From: CAWGMT01 sp963823675
GTDB lineage: Bacteria; Planctomycetota; Planctomycetia; Isosphaerales; Isosphaeraceae
Length of the DNA: 64,000 nucleotides
Assembly (NCBI GenBank): GCA_963823675.1
Contig: CAWGMT010000011.1
Span: 310,001-374,000 of the forward strand
Reading direction: 5' to 3'
The notes under the pieces were generated by a model. It searched no databases. It saw only the letters and a program-made list of their open reading frames with translations, and had not been told where the DNA came from. Positions 29,880 through 39,841 of the stretch are shown here, in pieces (the first letter of the stretch is position 1; each line of letters starts with the position of its first letter). A program made the translations under genes and the position numbers.

Positions 29880-30767
29880 ATGCTCTGGAAGGAGACGCAG
29901 GCCCACGCGCGGCTCCCGCGGCGGGTGGCCCGCGTGGCGGTTATCCTGCTCGTCGCGTTCGTGGCCTGGCCGCTGCTCGGGCCGGCGGCGGACGCGTTCC
30001 GCGAGTGGCGCGCGAGCTGGTGGGATGGGCTGGCGGACGACTGGCGACGCTACCATCTGAACGAGGCCCTGCGCAACCTCGGCGCGGGGCTGTATCTCCT
30101 CGGTCTGGTCGCCGCGACGGCGATGGCGGCGACGAGCGTCACCGGCGAGCGGGAGGGGGGGACCTGGACCAGCCTGGCGATGACCCTGGTCGACGGCCGG
30201 GCGGTCGTGCGCGCGAAGGTCGCCGGGGCGCTGTGGGCCGTGCGCGGGCTGCTCGTCCCGTTCGCGGTCATCTGGGGGATCGGCCTGGCGACCGGCTCGG
30301 TGCACCCGATCGGCGTGCTGGCCTCGGCGGCCGGGCTGGTCACCCTCCTCGGCTACGGGGCGGCGCTGGGGGTCCTCTCCTCGATGACCTCGCCGAACTC
30401 GGGGCGGGCGATCGTGGTCGCCTTCGCGGCCCTCCTCGCCGGCAACGCCCTGGCGCTGTCCTTCGTGCCCCTGGACCTCGTCGGCCAGGTCGCCGGGTCG
30501 TGGTCGGGCCTCTACCTGGCCGGCGTGTCGCCGTTCGTCGAGTGGCTCGCGCTAGCCTCGCCCATGGACGTCCACTGGTCCCTGAACCATCGGACCTGGG
30601 ACGTCGATCTGGCGATGTCGCTCGGCCTGTGGGGGACGCGGGTCCTGCTCGTCCCCGGCCTGATCCGGGTCTACCTGGTCGGCCTGGCCCTCCATGCCCT
30701 GGCCGCGGGCGCCGCGATGCGGGCGGCAGCCTGGGCCTTCCACGCCCGGCATCGCTCGGGCCGCTGA
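29880..30767 (+). pseudogene. ABC-2 type permease, N-terminally truncated
   Basis: It encodes about six membrane helices with the family signature VTGEREGGTWTSLAMTLVDGR. The codons just 5' of the apparent ATG read D-N-P and continue M-L-W-K-E. DNPMLWKE is a mid-protein motif in planctomycete ABC-2 permeases, yet an in-frame TAA sits directly before it (29868). The upstream half is therefore missing and the ATG is an internal Met. The C-terminal half is otherwise uninterrupted to the stop at 30767. No ATPase gene is nearby. Confidence 0.6.
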
Positions 30768-30949
30768 GCGCTATCCCTCATCGGGGCCGACCCGCCCGTC
30801 GAACGGATGCGGTCTACCGCACGGACACCTCCCAGGTTCGTCGCTCACCGAGCGGCCCCGACAGGTGAGCGCTATCGAATCAGGTGAAGTTGAGCCCGTC
30901 ATGACCCCGCGCGCTGGGTATGGTTCCACAGAGCGCTTACCATCCGCGG

Positions 30950-31675
30950 TCATTTCCCGCCGGGTGTCGCGGGCGCGGCGGGAGGTGCCTCGAAATGGAT
31001 CATGGCCTTCGCTTCCTTGTAGGCCAGCCACAGGATCAGGTCGTCCCAGTAGGCATCGCCGGCAGGGGGATTTTGCTCGTCTTTCGGCAGGGGCTTCATC
31101 TGCGCCGCGGCCGCGATCGCGAGCTTGCGGGCCTCGTCGGACTTTCCTTGCCGAGATAGGCTCATCGCCCGGTAGAATGCCGAAATGCCCGTGACCATGG
31201 GATTGTCCGAGCCAGCCTTTGCAGCGGCGAGCAGCGCCTCAATGGCGGCAGCGTCGTGGCCGCTTCGGTACTCCGCCATGCCGAGGGTCAGCAGCAACCA
31301 TTCCGACCACGGCACACCCTCACCGAGCTTCACCCCCTTGCGAGCGAGGGCCAGTGCCGCTTCGAGTTCCGCCTTGTTGGTGGACGCACGAATACTACAC
31401 GCCTTGGCCGCGTTCCCGCACGTTCCGGCATCGTTGCTGTCCTTGGCGAACGCGAGGATCCGCCGCCGGGTGGCGGCGAGTTCCTTCTCCTGTCCGAACC
31501 ACGCCTGAAGAGCGGCAACCTTCAGAAAGAGCAAAGTGTCGCTCAGATCGGCGGCGGACACCTTCGCCAGATACGGAACCGCCTCGCGCGTGCGGCCGGC
31601 CGACTGGTAGGCCGAGAAGAGGTCCGCGGCTAACGCGGCGTTCTCAGGTTCCCGCGCCAGCTTCTCCGCGAACAA
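30950..31675 (-). pseudogene. C-terminal TPR region of a kinase/WD40-type protein (fragment)
   Basis: TPR-like repeats (DLFSAYQSAGRTREAVPYL, LFLKVAALQAWFGQEKEL, LALARKGVKLGEGVPWSEWLLLTLGMAEYRSG, FYRAMSLSRQGKSDEARKLAIAAA) match the C-terminal ends of large planctomycete kinase-WD40-TPR proteins. The kinase and WD40 parts are absent, because the frame abuts an IS91-type transposase remnant at 31676. It is uninterrupted for 241 codons but lacks a proper 5' end, so it is probably non-functional. Confidence 0.6.
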
Positions 31676-31845
31676 GGCGCAGGCCCTCGCGCCGCAGGAT
31701 ATCGCGGAACTGGGCGCGGAAGATAATCGACAGGGCCTGGGCCGGCACGAGGAATTCGGCTCGCGATGGCAGCCACCGACTACCGTCGGCGTTCAATCCG
31801 CCGCCCGGCACCACGTAGTGGACGTGGGGGTGATGGTGGGACCGA
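31676..31845 (-). pseudogene. IS91-family transposase fragment
   Basis: On the minus strand this ~170-base piece reads HHHPHVHYVVPGGGLNADGSRWLP, then FLVPAQALSIIFRAQFRDILRREGL. That is the HUH-type metal-binding region of IS91-like Y2 transposases (HPHxHxVVPGGG) and the following helix. Both ends are cut off. It joins the TPR fragment directly, marking a deletion or insertion junction. Confidence 0.6.
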
Positions 31846-32108
31846 TCACCGAAGTGAAGTCATTTTCGATCACGAAGACGGCAGCGCGGATGCTGGCTGG
31901 GTTCGGTGCGGCGCGATCCGCGCGTACAGATCCGTTATCCGGTACACCCGCTCGAGGGGGAAATCGCCAACGGCGTGAGATTCGGACACGATTCCGAAGA
32001 GAAATCCGGCCTCGAGTTCCTGGAACACGGTTCCGAATTTATGATCGGACCAGAAAGCGCCGCCGCGCGAGTGGTGCTCCCGCCTCTTGTCATCCTGGAG
32101 AGATCGAG

Positions 32109-33012
32109 ATGCACGTGGAATCTGCCCCCGCCCTGCACCTGGGCCTGCTCTTCGGTGCCGCCCTCTGGGCCGGCGCAGAACCAGTTGGCCGGGGGCGGCT
32201 CATTCATCACACTGCCGGCGCTGATCCTGACGGGCATGGACGCGCGGGTGGCGAACATCACCTCGACTGTTGCGCTCTTTCCCGGCCAGCTAACCGGCGG
32301 CTGGATGGCGCGGCGACTGGTGAGCGGGGCCGGGCGGCTGTCGTTCCGTGCTCTGGTCGTGATCAGCCTGATCGGCGGGATGGTGGGCTCGGTGCTGTTG
32401 CTGCTGACACCCAGTAGCTTCTTCGAACAACTGGTGCCATGGCTGGTGCTGTTCGCCACCGCCGTCTTCGCCTGGGGTAGCTTCGGCCGCAGGCCCGCCG
32501 CCGACTCGGCCCATGTCGCCCCCTGGACCGCCGGGCTGATCCAATTCGGTATCGCCATCTACGGCGGCTATTTCGGCGGCGGGATCGGCTTCCTGATGAT
32601 CGCTGTCCTCTCCCTCGCCGGCATGGCCGTGCACACCGCCGGGGCGACCAAGAACGTGCTGGCGGGCGTGATGAACGCGAGCGCGGTGCTGGTCTTCCTG
32701 TTATCCGGCGAGGTGCGCTGGCTCGCCGCGGCCGTCGCCGGCATCGGCGCGGTGCTGGGCAGCGTGATCGGCGCACGCATGATGCTCCGGGTGAACGAAC
32801 GCACGCTGCGCGTGGTTGTCATCGTGATCGGCGTGATCCTGACGCTCGGCATGTTCGCGCGCTCGCGCCAGAGGCCGCGCCGCGCACACGCACGCCCCGA
32901 CGACGACCGAGCCGTGACTTTGGGCGGGGCCACTTTCAGTGCATCGCGAGCCCGCCCTTGGCCACCGACTTCTTCATCAAGAAGACCAGCGGGAGGGCCG
33001 CCAGGGCCATGA
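32109..33012 (+). pseudogene. TauE/SafE-type sulfite exporter, 2-base frameshift
   Basis: Start ATG 32109 (MHVESAPALHLGLLFGAALWAGA). Near 32172 two bases (one GC) are missing, and the other frame continues QNQLAGGGSFITLPALILTGM, the first conserved TauE repeat. The second repeat is YGGYFGGGIGFLMIAVLSLAG. About eight membrane helices follow the family pattern. The frame then overruns into the 3' end of the opposite MFS gene, with an Arg-rich tail after about 32870, so the natural stop may also be lost. TauE proteins export sulfite or organosulfonates. Confidence 0.7.
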
Positions 33013-34552
33013 TCGCGAACACCCAGAAAGGGTCGAGATAGGCCATCTCCCGCGCCTGGTTGTGGACCATCTGCGAGAGCAGGCCCATGCCCTGTTGCTG
33101 AGCCACCACCCAGGTGACTCCGCCGCGGATCATTCGGACCTGGGCGAAGTGATCGGTCCAGAGGTTTACCGCTGGATTCAGCAGCGTGACGTGCTCGGCC
33201 AGCCGCAACTGGTGGAACTGTCCCCGGCGGTCGACCAGCACGTCGACGATCGCGACGCCCAGGCTGCCGCCCTCGTTGCGCAGCATGTTGAACAGCCCGG
33301 TGGCCTTGTTGATCTGGCCCGCAGGCAGGTGGAGGTACGCGGCGTTGTTCAGCGGGACGAACAGCATGCCCACGCCCGTCATCTGCACGCATCGGGGCGC
33401 GATGAGCGTGTAGGGCGACGCGTAGAGGTCCAGGTGCGCCTGCCAGTACGAGCCGCCGGCGAGGCACAAAAGGCCCAGCGGGATGATGTACCTGGCGTCG
33501 ACCTTCTTACCGAGCAAGAAGCCCGCGACCGCCATCATCCCCATGGTGAAGAACACCGGCGGCGAGAGCACCAGGCCGGCGTGGAACGCGTCGTAGCCGA
33601 AGAGCTCCTGGAGCATCTGCGGCGTCGCGATGTTCGCTCCGTAAAGCACAGCGAACGCGAGGTAGATGATCAGGCCGCAGGCGAGGAAATTGCGCTCACC
33701 CAGCAGCCGGAGGTTGATCATCGGATCGGGGTGCCGAAGCTCCCAGACGACGAACGCGCCCAGCGTGATCACCATCGTCGCGAAGAAGATCTGAACCCGC
33801 CAGAACGGGTCGCCGAACCAGTCCCATTCCTGTCCCTTGGCGTAGAGGACCTCCAGCGACCCGAGCCCGAGCGAGATCAAGGCCAGCCCGATGTAGTCGA
33901 TCTTCAGTCCGCGCCGCCAGTTCGCCCTGACCTCTTCGTCCATGCCCGGCGGGTCCCGGACGATGACGCTGGTCAACAGCAGCGAGACGATGCCGATGGG
34001 GACGTTGATGTAGAAGATCCACCGCCAGGAATAGTTGTCACTGATGTAGCCGCCGAGCACTGGCCCGAGGATCGGCGCCACGACGATCGCCACGCCGTAG
34101 AGGGCCATCGCCATGCCCAGTCGGTGGCGCGGGAACGTATCGATCAGGATGCCCTGCTCGGACGGCTGCAGCCCGCCGCCGCCAAGCCCCTGGAGCACGC
34201 GGAAGAAGATCAAGAGCTCGATATTCGGCGCGGCCCCGCAAAGGGCCGAGCTGACGGTGAACAGGACCACGCAGGTCATGTAGAACCGCTTGCGGCCGAA
34301 GAGACCCATCAGCCAGCCGGACAGCGGGAGGACGATCGCGTTGGCGACCAGGTAGCTGGTCAGCACCCAGGTGGCCTGGCTGCGGCCGACCGCTAGGCCG
34401 CCGGAGATATACGGCAGGGCGACGTTGGCGATCGAGGTGTCGAGCACCTCCATGAAGGTCGCCAGTGTGACGGTCAGGGCGATGATCCAGTGGTTGACTG
34501 GGGCCTGGACCCGCGGACCGTCCCCATGGCCATTTCCGGATGTGGCGTCCAT
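32936..34552 (-). CDS. emrB: DHA2-type MFS multidrug efflux permease (EmrB/QacA-like)
   Basis: Start at 34552 (MDATSGNG) with GAGG upstream and just after the fusion-protein stop. The 538-residue protein has fourteen predicted helices. Motif C-like GVAIVVAPILGPVLGGYI is in helix 5, and LDTSIANVALPYISGGL in helix 1 is the DHA2 hallmark; motif A is GRKRFYMTCVV. It pairs with the membrane-fusion protein upstream to form a drug or organic-solvent efflux pump with an outer-membrane channel not seen here. It is uninterrupted. The 3' end overlaps the converging TauE gene by 77 bases. Confidence 0.88.
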   Translation of the reverse strand: MDATSGNGHGDGPRVQAPVNHWIIALTVTLATFMEVLDTSIANVALPYISGGLAVGRSQATWVLTSYLVANAIVLPLSGWLMGLFGRKRFYMTCVVLFTVSSALCGAAPNIELLIFFRVLQGLGGGGLQPSEQGILIDTFPRHRLGMAMALYGVAIVVAPILGPVLGGYISDNYSWRWIFYINVPIGIVSLLLTSVIVRDPPGMDEEVRANWRRGLKIDYIGLALISLGLGSLEVLYAKGQEWDWFGDPFWRVQIFFATMVITLGAFVVWELRHPDPMINLRLLGERNFLACGLIIYLAFAVLYGANIATPQMLQELFGYDAFHAGLVLSPPVFFTMGMMAVAGFLLGKKVDARYIIPLGLLCLAGGSYWQAHLDLYASPYTLIAPRCVQMTGVGMLFVPLNNAAYLHLPAGQINKATGLFNMLRNEGGSLGVAIVDVLVDRRGQFHQLRLAEHVTLLNPAVNLWTDHFAQVRMIRGGVTWVVAQQQGMGLLSQMVHNQAREMAYLDPFWVFAIMALAALPLVFLMKKSVAKGGLAMH

Positions 34553-34556
34553 GGCT

Positions 34557-36145
34557 TCAAGGCCTCCTCTCGGCATCACGGTTGTTCAGCCGCGAGCCGG
34601 CCGGGCCGGCGCCCTGATCGGGGCCCCTGAGCCGCCCGAAAGTGTGCAGCCGCTGGCCCGCCCCGGGCCCCGTCGGCCGCTCGGTGATCCGCACGTGCGG
34701 CACGACCGAGAGGCCGACGAACAGCGGGGTGTCGTCCGGATTGGACTCTGCCAGCTCGATCCGCACCGGCAGCCGCTGCGTAACCTTGACGTAATTGCCG
34801 GTGGCGTTCTCGGGCGGCAGAAGCGACTCCGACAGCCCCGTCCCCGGGCTGAAGCCGGCCACGCGCCCCTTGAAGACGCGGCCCGGGTAGGCATCGACGT
34901 AGAGGTCTACCGGCATCCCTATCCGGATGTAGTGGAGTTGTGTCTCTTTATAATTAGCGTCGATCCAAACGTAGCTTGGGCGGATCGAGAGCAGCGTCTG
35001 ACCGGGCTGGACCCGGTTGCCCGGGTGGACCTGCCGGTCCTGGACATAGCCGGCGACCTCGGAGCGGACTCTCGGTCCAACCGAGCCGGAGCCGGGCATC
35101 AGCGAGCTGCTCGAGGGCGCGGGCGACGGCGGCCCGCGCCACCCGGACGGCCGGGGCCTGTTCGATGACCGCCTCCAGCCCCTCGCCGGCCGACTTGTCC
35201 CCGTCGGGGCGGAGGAAATCCGCGAAGGCCTTGGCCTGCTCCGCGTCCTTCGGGTCGAACCGGATACCCACCTGGGCCAGGGACGACGCTATGTCGGAGA
35301 CGGCGGTCTGGACCGTCGACTGCTGGACCTCGAGGTCCCCGGGCAGTTTCAACGGGTCCTTGTAGTCCGGGGCCAGTCCGAGGGTGGCGCGGGTCTGCTG
35401 GATGGCGGCCCACGCCTCCTTCTCCTGCTCGATGGCGACTTTCAGGGTGTTGTTCCTCTGGTCGACATCTTCCTTGCTGATGCCTCCGTTCGGCAGGAGC
35501 TCCTCGCCCCGGCGGAAATTGTTCCGCGCCAGCTCCAGACTTGCCTGCCTGCTCTTGAGGGTGGCGAACTGGGCGTTCAGAATGGCGACCTGGCGCCGCA
35601 GGGCCTCCTGGGCGTTCTTCCTTTGGTAATAGGACCCACGCGCCCGGGCGATCTGCGAAGCGACCTGCGCCCGCGACTGCACGACGTTGGCCCGGGCCTC
35701 CTCCAGCGACGCCTCAGCCTGCGCGACGGCCACCTCGAACGGCTCGCGGTCGAGCTTCACCAGCAAGTCTCCGGGCTCGACCCGATCATTCTGGTCGACC
35801 AGCACCTCGGTGACGACGTCCTCGATGCGGGGGCTGACATACGTGATGTGGCCGGTGACGAACGCATCGTCGGTCTGTACGGTCTCGAGCACCTCCCGCA
35901 TGAAAGGGATGCCTTTGGAGGACGCCACCCAGAGGACCGCGGCGGCGACCAGGCCGATGACAAACCGGCGCCCCCAGCGGGGCCGCGGCTTGCCGGGCTG
36001 CCGGGATTCGAGCGTCACCTTTGTCGAGATCTCGCGTGCCGCCGAGGTCGGCCACGATCCGCGAGTCGAGGGTGTATACGACCTCCGCATGGCCGTTACG
36101 GCTCGGGGCCAATCGGTTGCGCGTGGTTAGTTCAGTCGATTGCAT
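34557..36145 (-). pseudogene. emrA: HlyD/EmrA-type membrane fusion protein, two frameshifts
   Basis: The start at 36145 (MQSTELTTRNRLAP) has a strong GGAGGT 5 bases upstream. Near 36030 the frame changes and continues LESRQPGKPRPRWGRR, one membrane helix (RFVIGLVAAAVLWVASS), a biotinyl-lipoyl half (DDAFVTGHITYVSPRIEDVV), a long coiled coil and TRATLGLAPDYKDP. Near 35065 a second shift leads to RSEVAGYVQDRQVHPGNRV, the second lipoyl half, then LLPPENATGNYVKVTQRLPVRIEL. All EmrA elements are present. It is coupled to the MFS permease 5 bases downstream. Confidence 0.8.
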
Positions 36146-36299
36146 CCTGACCTCCATCGGCTTGGTCGAGCCCACCGGCACCGGGCAACCAAGGTCTCGA
36201 TGTCGCGGCCGATTGGCCGCGGAGTTTATCGACGAGCCGCCCGAACAGCATCGCGATCAGGCAAACAAACAATTCGAGAATGATCGTTTTCGCAATCAT
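36132..36299 (-). CDS. 55-residue single-TM peptide in the efflux operon
   Basis: ATG at 36299 preceded by GGGAGG. The product MIAKTIILELFVCLIAMLFG has one transmembrane helix and a short polar tail (RLVDKLRGQSAATS...). Its 3' end overlaps the fusion-protein start by 14 bases, which suggests translational coupling and a role as an accessory subunit or regulator of the pump, like other small efflux-associated peptides. No homologue was recognised. Confidence 0.5.
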   Translation of the reverse strand: MIAKTIILELFVCLIAMLFGRLVDKLRGQSAATSRPWLPGAGGLDQADGGQDAID

Positions 36300-36313
36300 C
36301 GCTAAAACCTCCC

Positions 36314-36613
36314 TCAACGGTGCCAATCGATCCGGAGAGCTGATGCGCCGATGATCTCCGCCACGGTCGCCTTCATCAGGCAGTCCGCGGCCACGAGCTC
36401 GGCGCCCCGGGCGTGGATGGCCGACAGCAATTCCTTGCCCGCGGCGTCGAGGGACGTCAGCGCCGCCAGATCCACGCGATCGACGGGCTTGCCTTCCTCG
36501 GCCACTGTCCGCCGCCAACACGCGGCCAGTTCCTCGACCCAGGGCCCAGCCAGCTTCCCTTCGAGCTGAAGCGTCAGGCACGTTGGCTGGTTGTGGATGG
36601 TAATCCGTAGCAT
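36314..36613 (-). CDS. STAS-domain (anti-sigma antagonist-like) protein
   Basis: Ninety-nine residues, start MLRITIHN at 36613 with AAGGGGG upstream. It has a STAS fold: strand TCLTLQLEGKLAGPW, helix VEELAACWRRTVAE, strand VDRVDLAALTSLDAAGKELL, helix, strand ELVAADCLMKATV. The conserved phosphoacceptor position (DxSG-like) reads TSLDA, so a phospho-switch is doubtful. It is first gene of the efflux operon, 14 bases before the small membrane peptide, and lies directly behind the sigma-54 promoter. Confidence 0.65.
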   Translation of the reverse strand: MLRITIHNQPTCLTLQLEGKLAGPWVEELAACWRRTVAEEGKPVDRVDLAALTSLDAAGKELLSAIHARGAELVAADCLMKATVAEIIGASALRIDWHR

Positions 36614-36642
36614 GGCTCTTTCCCCCTTCGAGCTGGTACTAG

Positions 36643-36659
36643 AGCACGGCCTGTTCCAA
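36643..36659 (-). promoter_or_regulatory. sigma-54 promoter for the efflux operon
   Basis: On the minus strand TTGGAACAGGCCGTGCT matches the -24/-12 consensus (TTGGCACG-N4-TTGCW) in the invariant GG and GC, which are separated by exactly 10 bases. The predicted start at about 36632 leaves a 19-base leader with AAGGGGGAAA before the STAS ATG. The gene for a sigma-54 activator lies immediately upstream. Confidence 0.6.
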
Positions 36660-36785
36660 AGGAGAGGGCGTCCCGATGTCGGGCCGCAAGGGGAACCATC
36701 CCAGGAACTTGCGATTTCGATCGGGCGAGATGCGTTCTGGGAGAGGTGGCGAAGTGCCAGAGGACGGGTGCCAACGGACGGGCAC

Positions 36786-36805
36786 AGTGCCAAGGTGCTG
36801 GCACT
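36786..36805. promoter_or_regulatory. candidate activator-binding inverted repeat (UAS)
   Basis: AGTGCCA and TGGCACT flank a 6-base spacer, about 155 bases upstream of the predicted sigma-54 transcription start. Further GTGCCA half-sites lie at about 36754 and 36768. The spacing and dyad suit enhancer binding by a Fis-type HTH activator. Confidence 0.4.
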
Positions 36806-37495
36806 AATCCGGGCCGGGAGAGGCCGAGCTTCTTCATCTTCCACTGCAACGTGGAGCGCTTCATCCCCAACCGGGCCGCGGCCCCCTTCGGACCGCCCAG
36901 CACCCAGTCCGTCTCGCGCAGGGCTCCGAGGATGTGCTCCCGCTCGGCCGCGGCCAGCGTCACCCCCGCGGCGGTCGGCGCCGGGGCCGGCGGCTCCGCC
37001 GGAGGCAAGTCGCCGAGCGGGACCTGGAGCGTCGGGCCTGGCGAGAGGATCACGGCGCGCTCGATGACGTTTTGCAGCTCCCGCACGTTGCCCGGCCAGG
37101 GGTAGCGCACCAGGGCTTCCATGACTGCGGTCGGGATGGTCTCGATCCGCCGGCCCATCCGCCGGGCGAACCGCTGGGTGAAATGCCGCACCAGCCGCGG
37201 GATGTCATCCGGGCGCTCCCGCAGCGGCGGCAGCACGAGCGGGAAGACGTTCAGGCGGTAGTAGAGGTCTTCGCGAAAGCGGCCGTCGGCGACCATTCGC
37301 GCGAGGTCGCGGTTCGTGGCCGCCACGAGGCGGACGTCCACGCGGATCGTCCGCGTGCCGCCCAGGCGCTCGAACTCCTGCTCCTGCAACACGCGGAGCA
37401 GCTTGGGCTGCAGCTCCGGCGGGATGTCGCCGACCTCGTCGAGGAACAAGGTCCCCCGGTGCGCCAGCTCGAAGCGGCCGACCTTCTGGCTGATG

Positions 37496-37527
<32 letters not shown>

Positions 37528-38353
37528 CAGCTCGCTCTCCAGCAGGCCGGTGGGGATGGCGGCACAGTTGAGCTTGACGAACGTGCCGCTCGCGGCGCGG
37601 GCTGAGGTCGTGGAGGGCGCGGGCGACGAGCTCCTTGCCCGTGCCGGTCTCGCCGCGGATCAGGACGGTGGAGTCGGTGGGGGCGACCGTCTCAGCCTGC
37701 TTGAGCACCCGGCGCAGGGCGGGGCTCTCGCCGATGATCTCGCCGAAGTGGTGCTCGGTGCGGACCTCCTCCTCCAGGTAGGCCTTCTCCTGCGAGAGCT
37801 GGTCCCGAGCGCCTCGATCTCCTGGAAGGCCAGGGCGTTCTCGACGGCCAGGGCGACCTGGTTGGCAACGAGCTGGAGGAAGCCGACGTCAGCCGCGTCG
37901 TAGGCGGACGGCTGCTTTGGAGACGAGGACCAGCGTCCCCAGCGGCCGCCGAGCCGTGGTCAGCGGAAGCTCGCAGGCGCTCCGGCCTCCATACGGCCGC
38001 ACTTGTTCCATGAACCGCGGCCAGCGCGTCTCCTCGGCCACGTCCGGCAGGATCAGCGGTTGCTGGGTCTGCCACACCAGCCCCTCCGGCAATTCTCCGA
38101 TGGGAAACTCCACCCACGGGCGCGGGGTAGGTTCGCGGGCCTCCAGGATGTGCAGCCGCATGGTGTGGCTCGCCGCCTCGTGCAGGACGAGGCCGAGATA
38201 GTCGAAGCGCACCACCTGGTGAAGCCGGCCGGCCAGCTCGTGGAACAGCGCCGACAGGTCGCGGTGCGAGACGATCGCTTCCGAAACGGCGAGAAGGGCC
38301 CGGTATGACTCGCCCGAGGCCGTTGCCTGTCTGTCTACGTCGGCGGCAATCAT

Positions 38354-38797
38354 GACAAAGACCCTGGTCGGTCACTCATCCGGGACCAGCAAGTGGTCCG
38401 CCGCGCCCCCGGATGCTCGAAGTCGCCTGCATGAAGGGCATCTTACCAATTTTCAGGTAAGCGAGCGTCGTGTCAGGCGACCTGGCAGGGGCTAGCGCGC
38501 TTCGGTCCGACGACACCGAAGCAGTCTCTGCGAAACACCAGGCGTGCCCTCACTTGGCAGTTCATGCACATCCCGACAGCACCTTGGAGATGGGGGCGAC
38601 TGAAGTCGGTGCCGCGATTCGCTTCCCCTTGGTCAGAGACTCTAACCGAGGAACGGAGACGGCTGAACCGCTCACCTCCACCCCGGCGTCGTGGGCTGCA
38701 CGTCTCGGTGCATTGAGCGAGCGTTCCGTCCCCTGACACTCTACGACTCCTCCGGCAGATGATCCGGCCCGCCCCTCGGTACCTGCGGGTAGTTGGA
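38354..38797. other. gene-free region
   Basis: About 440 bases upstream of the activator gene, with no convincing frame, repeat or RNA gene. Confidence 0.4.
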
Positions 38798-39248
38798 TCA
38801 GCGACGCGTGATGGTGATTTTGAATCTGCGACTGAGGAAACCACCAATCAGAGCGAAGACGAGTTGCGGACCGACGAGCGCGATCAAGGCGACGAACAAT
38901 TCCATCGTGAATGCGACGAGAAGGGATCTTGGGGTGACGCCTGCTAGGTCTATGGGACGGTACACGAAATATAAGTACCAATCTATCGGGCCACCGACGC
39001 CAGCGCAAACTGTCGCTAGGAGGATATAAGAGCGCCAACGCCATGGCACCGAAGACCTCAAATCCCCAAAGGAACGGGCGACTGCTGGGACGCTGTTGAG
39101 CGATCAGTAAGCCGACGACCAAAACGTTCGCCATCGACAAGGCACCCATTACCAAGAAGAGTTCCGCCAGCAATGTCCGAATTACCCCGAAGTCAATGCC
39201 GGCGATGGCGACAGCGACCATGAGCCAAGCAATGCGGAAGCGTGGCAT
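38798..39248 (-). pseudogene. small membrane protein, frameshifted
   Basis: From 39248 (MPRFRIAWLMVAVAIAGIDF) two to three helices are encoded up to FEVFGAMAL. Near 39030 the frame shifts and the adjacent frame continues RWRSYILLATVCAGVGGPID to a second pair of helices and the end ...FKITITRR at 38798. The opening PRFRIAWLMVAVAI-ID-G-IR is typical of small planctomycete membrane proteins of unknown role. Confidence 0.55.
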
Positions 39249-39334
39249 CTTCACCGGATACCTCCTAGCCGTGCAACGATGGTATCCCCATGTTCCGACC
39301 GTTGCCACTCAGAGGCCGGAGATTGCACTGACGT

Positions 39335-39838
39335 TACTCCGAGATTGCCAGCATTCGGCCCGAGTCGTTCGACGGGAAAGCCCCCAGCGTCACCGTGGAC
39401 GCTGCCTACACCAAGAACGGTCAGACCGCCACGCTGACCATTCAGAGCGATCTCGCCAACGATCTGGCCGCGTTCGTCGCCCCGCTGCCGTTGGGGACGC
39501 CCGTCTTTCCTTTGCCCGCAAACGGCGCGAAGATGCTTCGCGTCGAATTGAAAGCCGCCGGCATTCCCTACTGCGACGCCTCGGGGCTGTTCTTCGACTT
39601 CCATTCGCTCCGATGCCAGACGGCGACCCTGGCGGACGCCGCCGGAGTTTCGCCTCGGGTTGTCCAGAAGTTGATGAGGCATTCGAGCCTGGAACTGACC
39701 GGCCGCTACACCCGGCCCCGCGCCGTGGACATCGAGGCCGCCGCCGGCATGCTGCCGAGTCTCAAGCCCGAGGGGAACCGGCCCGAGGCCCTGGCCGCGA
39801 CCGGAACGGATCGGCAACCCATCAGCGAGGACCTTTCG
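39335..39838 (+). pseudogene. tyrosine integrase C-terminal remnant outside the element
   Basis: It begins abruptly at YSEIASIRPESFDGKAP and contains the catalytic HxxR (FHSLRCQTATL), the final His (RHSSLELTG) and the nucleophile (GRYTRP). It is closely similar, on the opposite strand, to residues 248-395 of the element integrase at 39842-41359. The N-terminal half is missing. It lies just outside the left attachment site and converges on it, so it is the relic of another element that used the same locus, or an inverted duplicate. Confidence 0.75.
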
Positions 39839-39841
39839 ATA

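Noticed and set aside
31818..32100. Plus-strand frames just before the TauE start
   Set aside because: No domain or SD at their starts; they only acquire meaning inside TauE.
32939..34396. 485-codon plus-strand frame opposite the MFS permease
   Set aside because: Shadow of emrB; rich in Asp/His/Arg with no recognisable fold.
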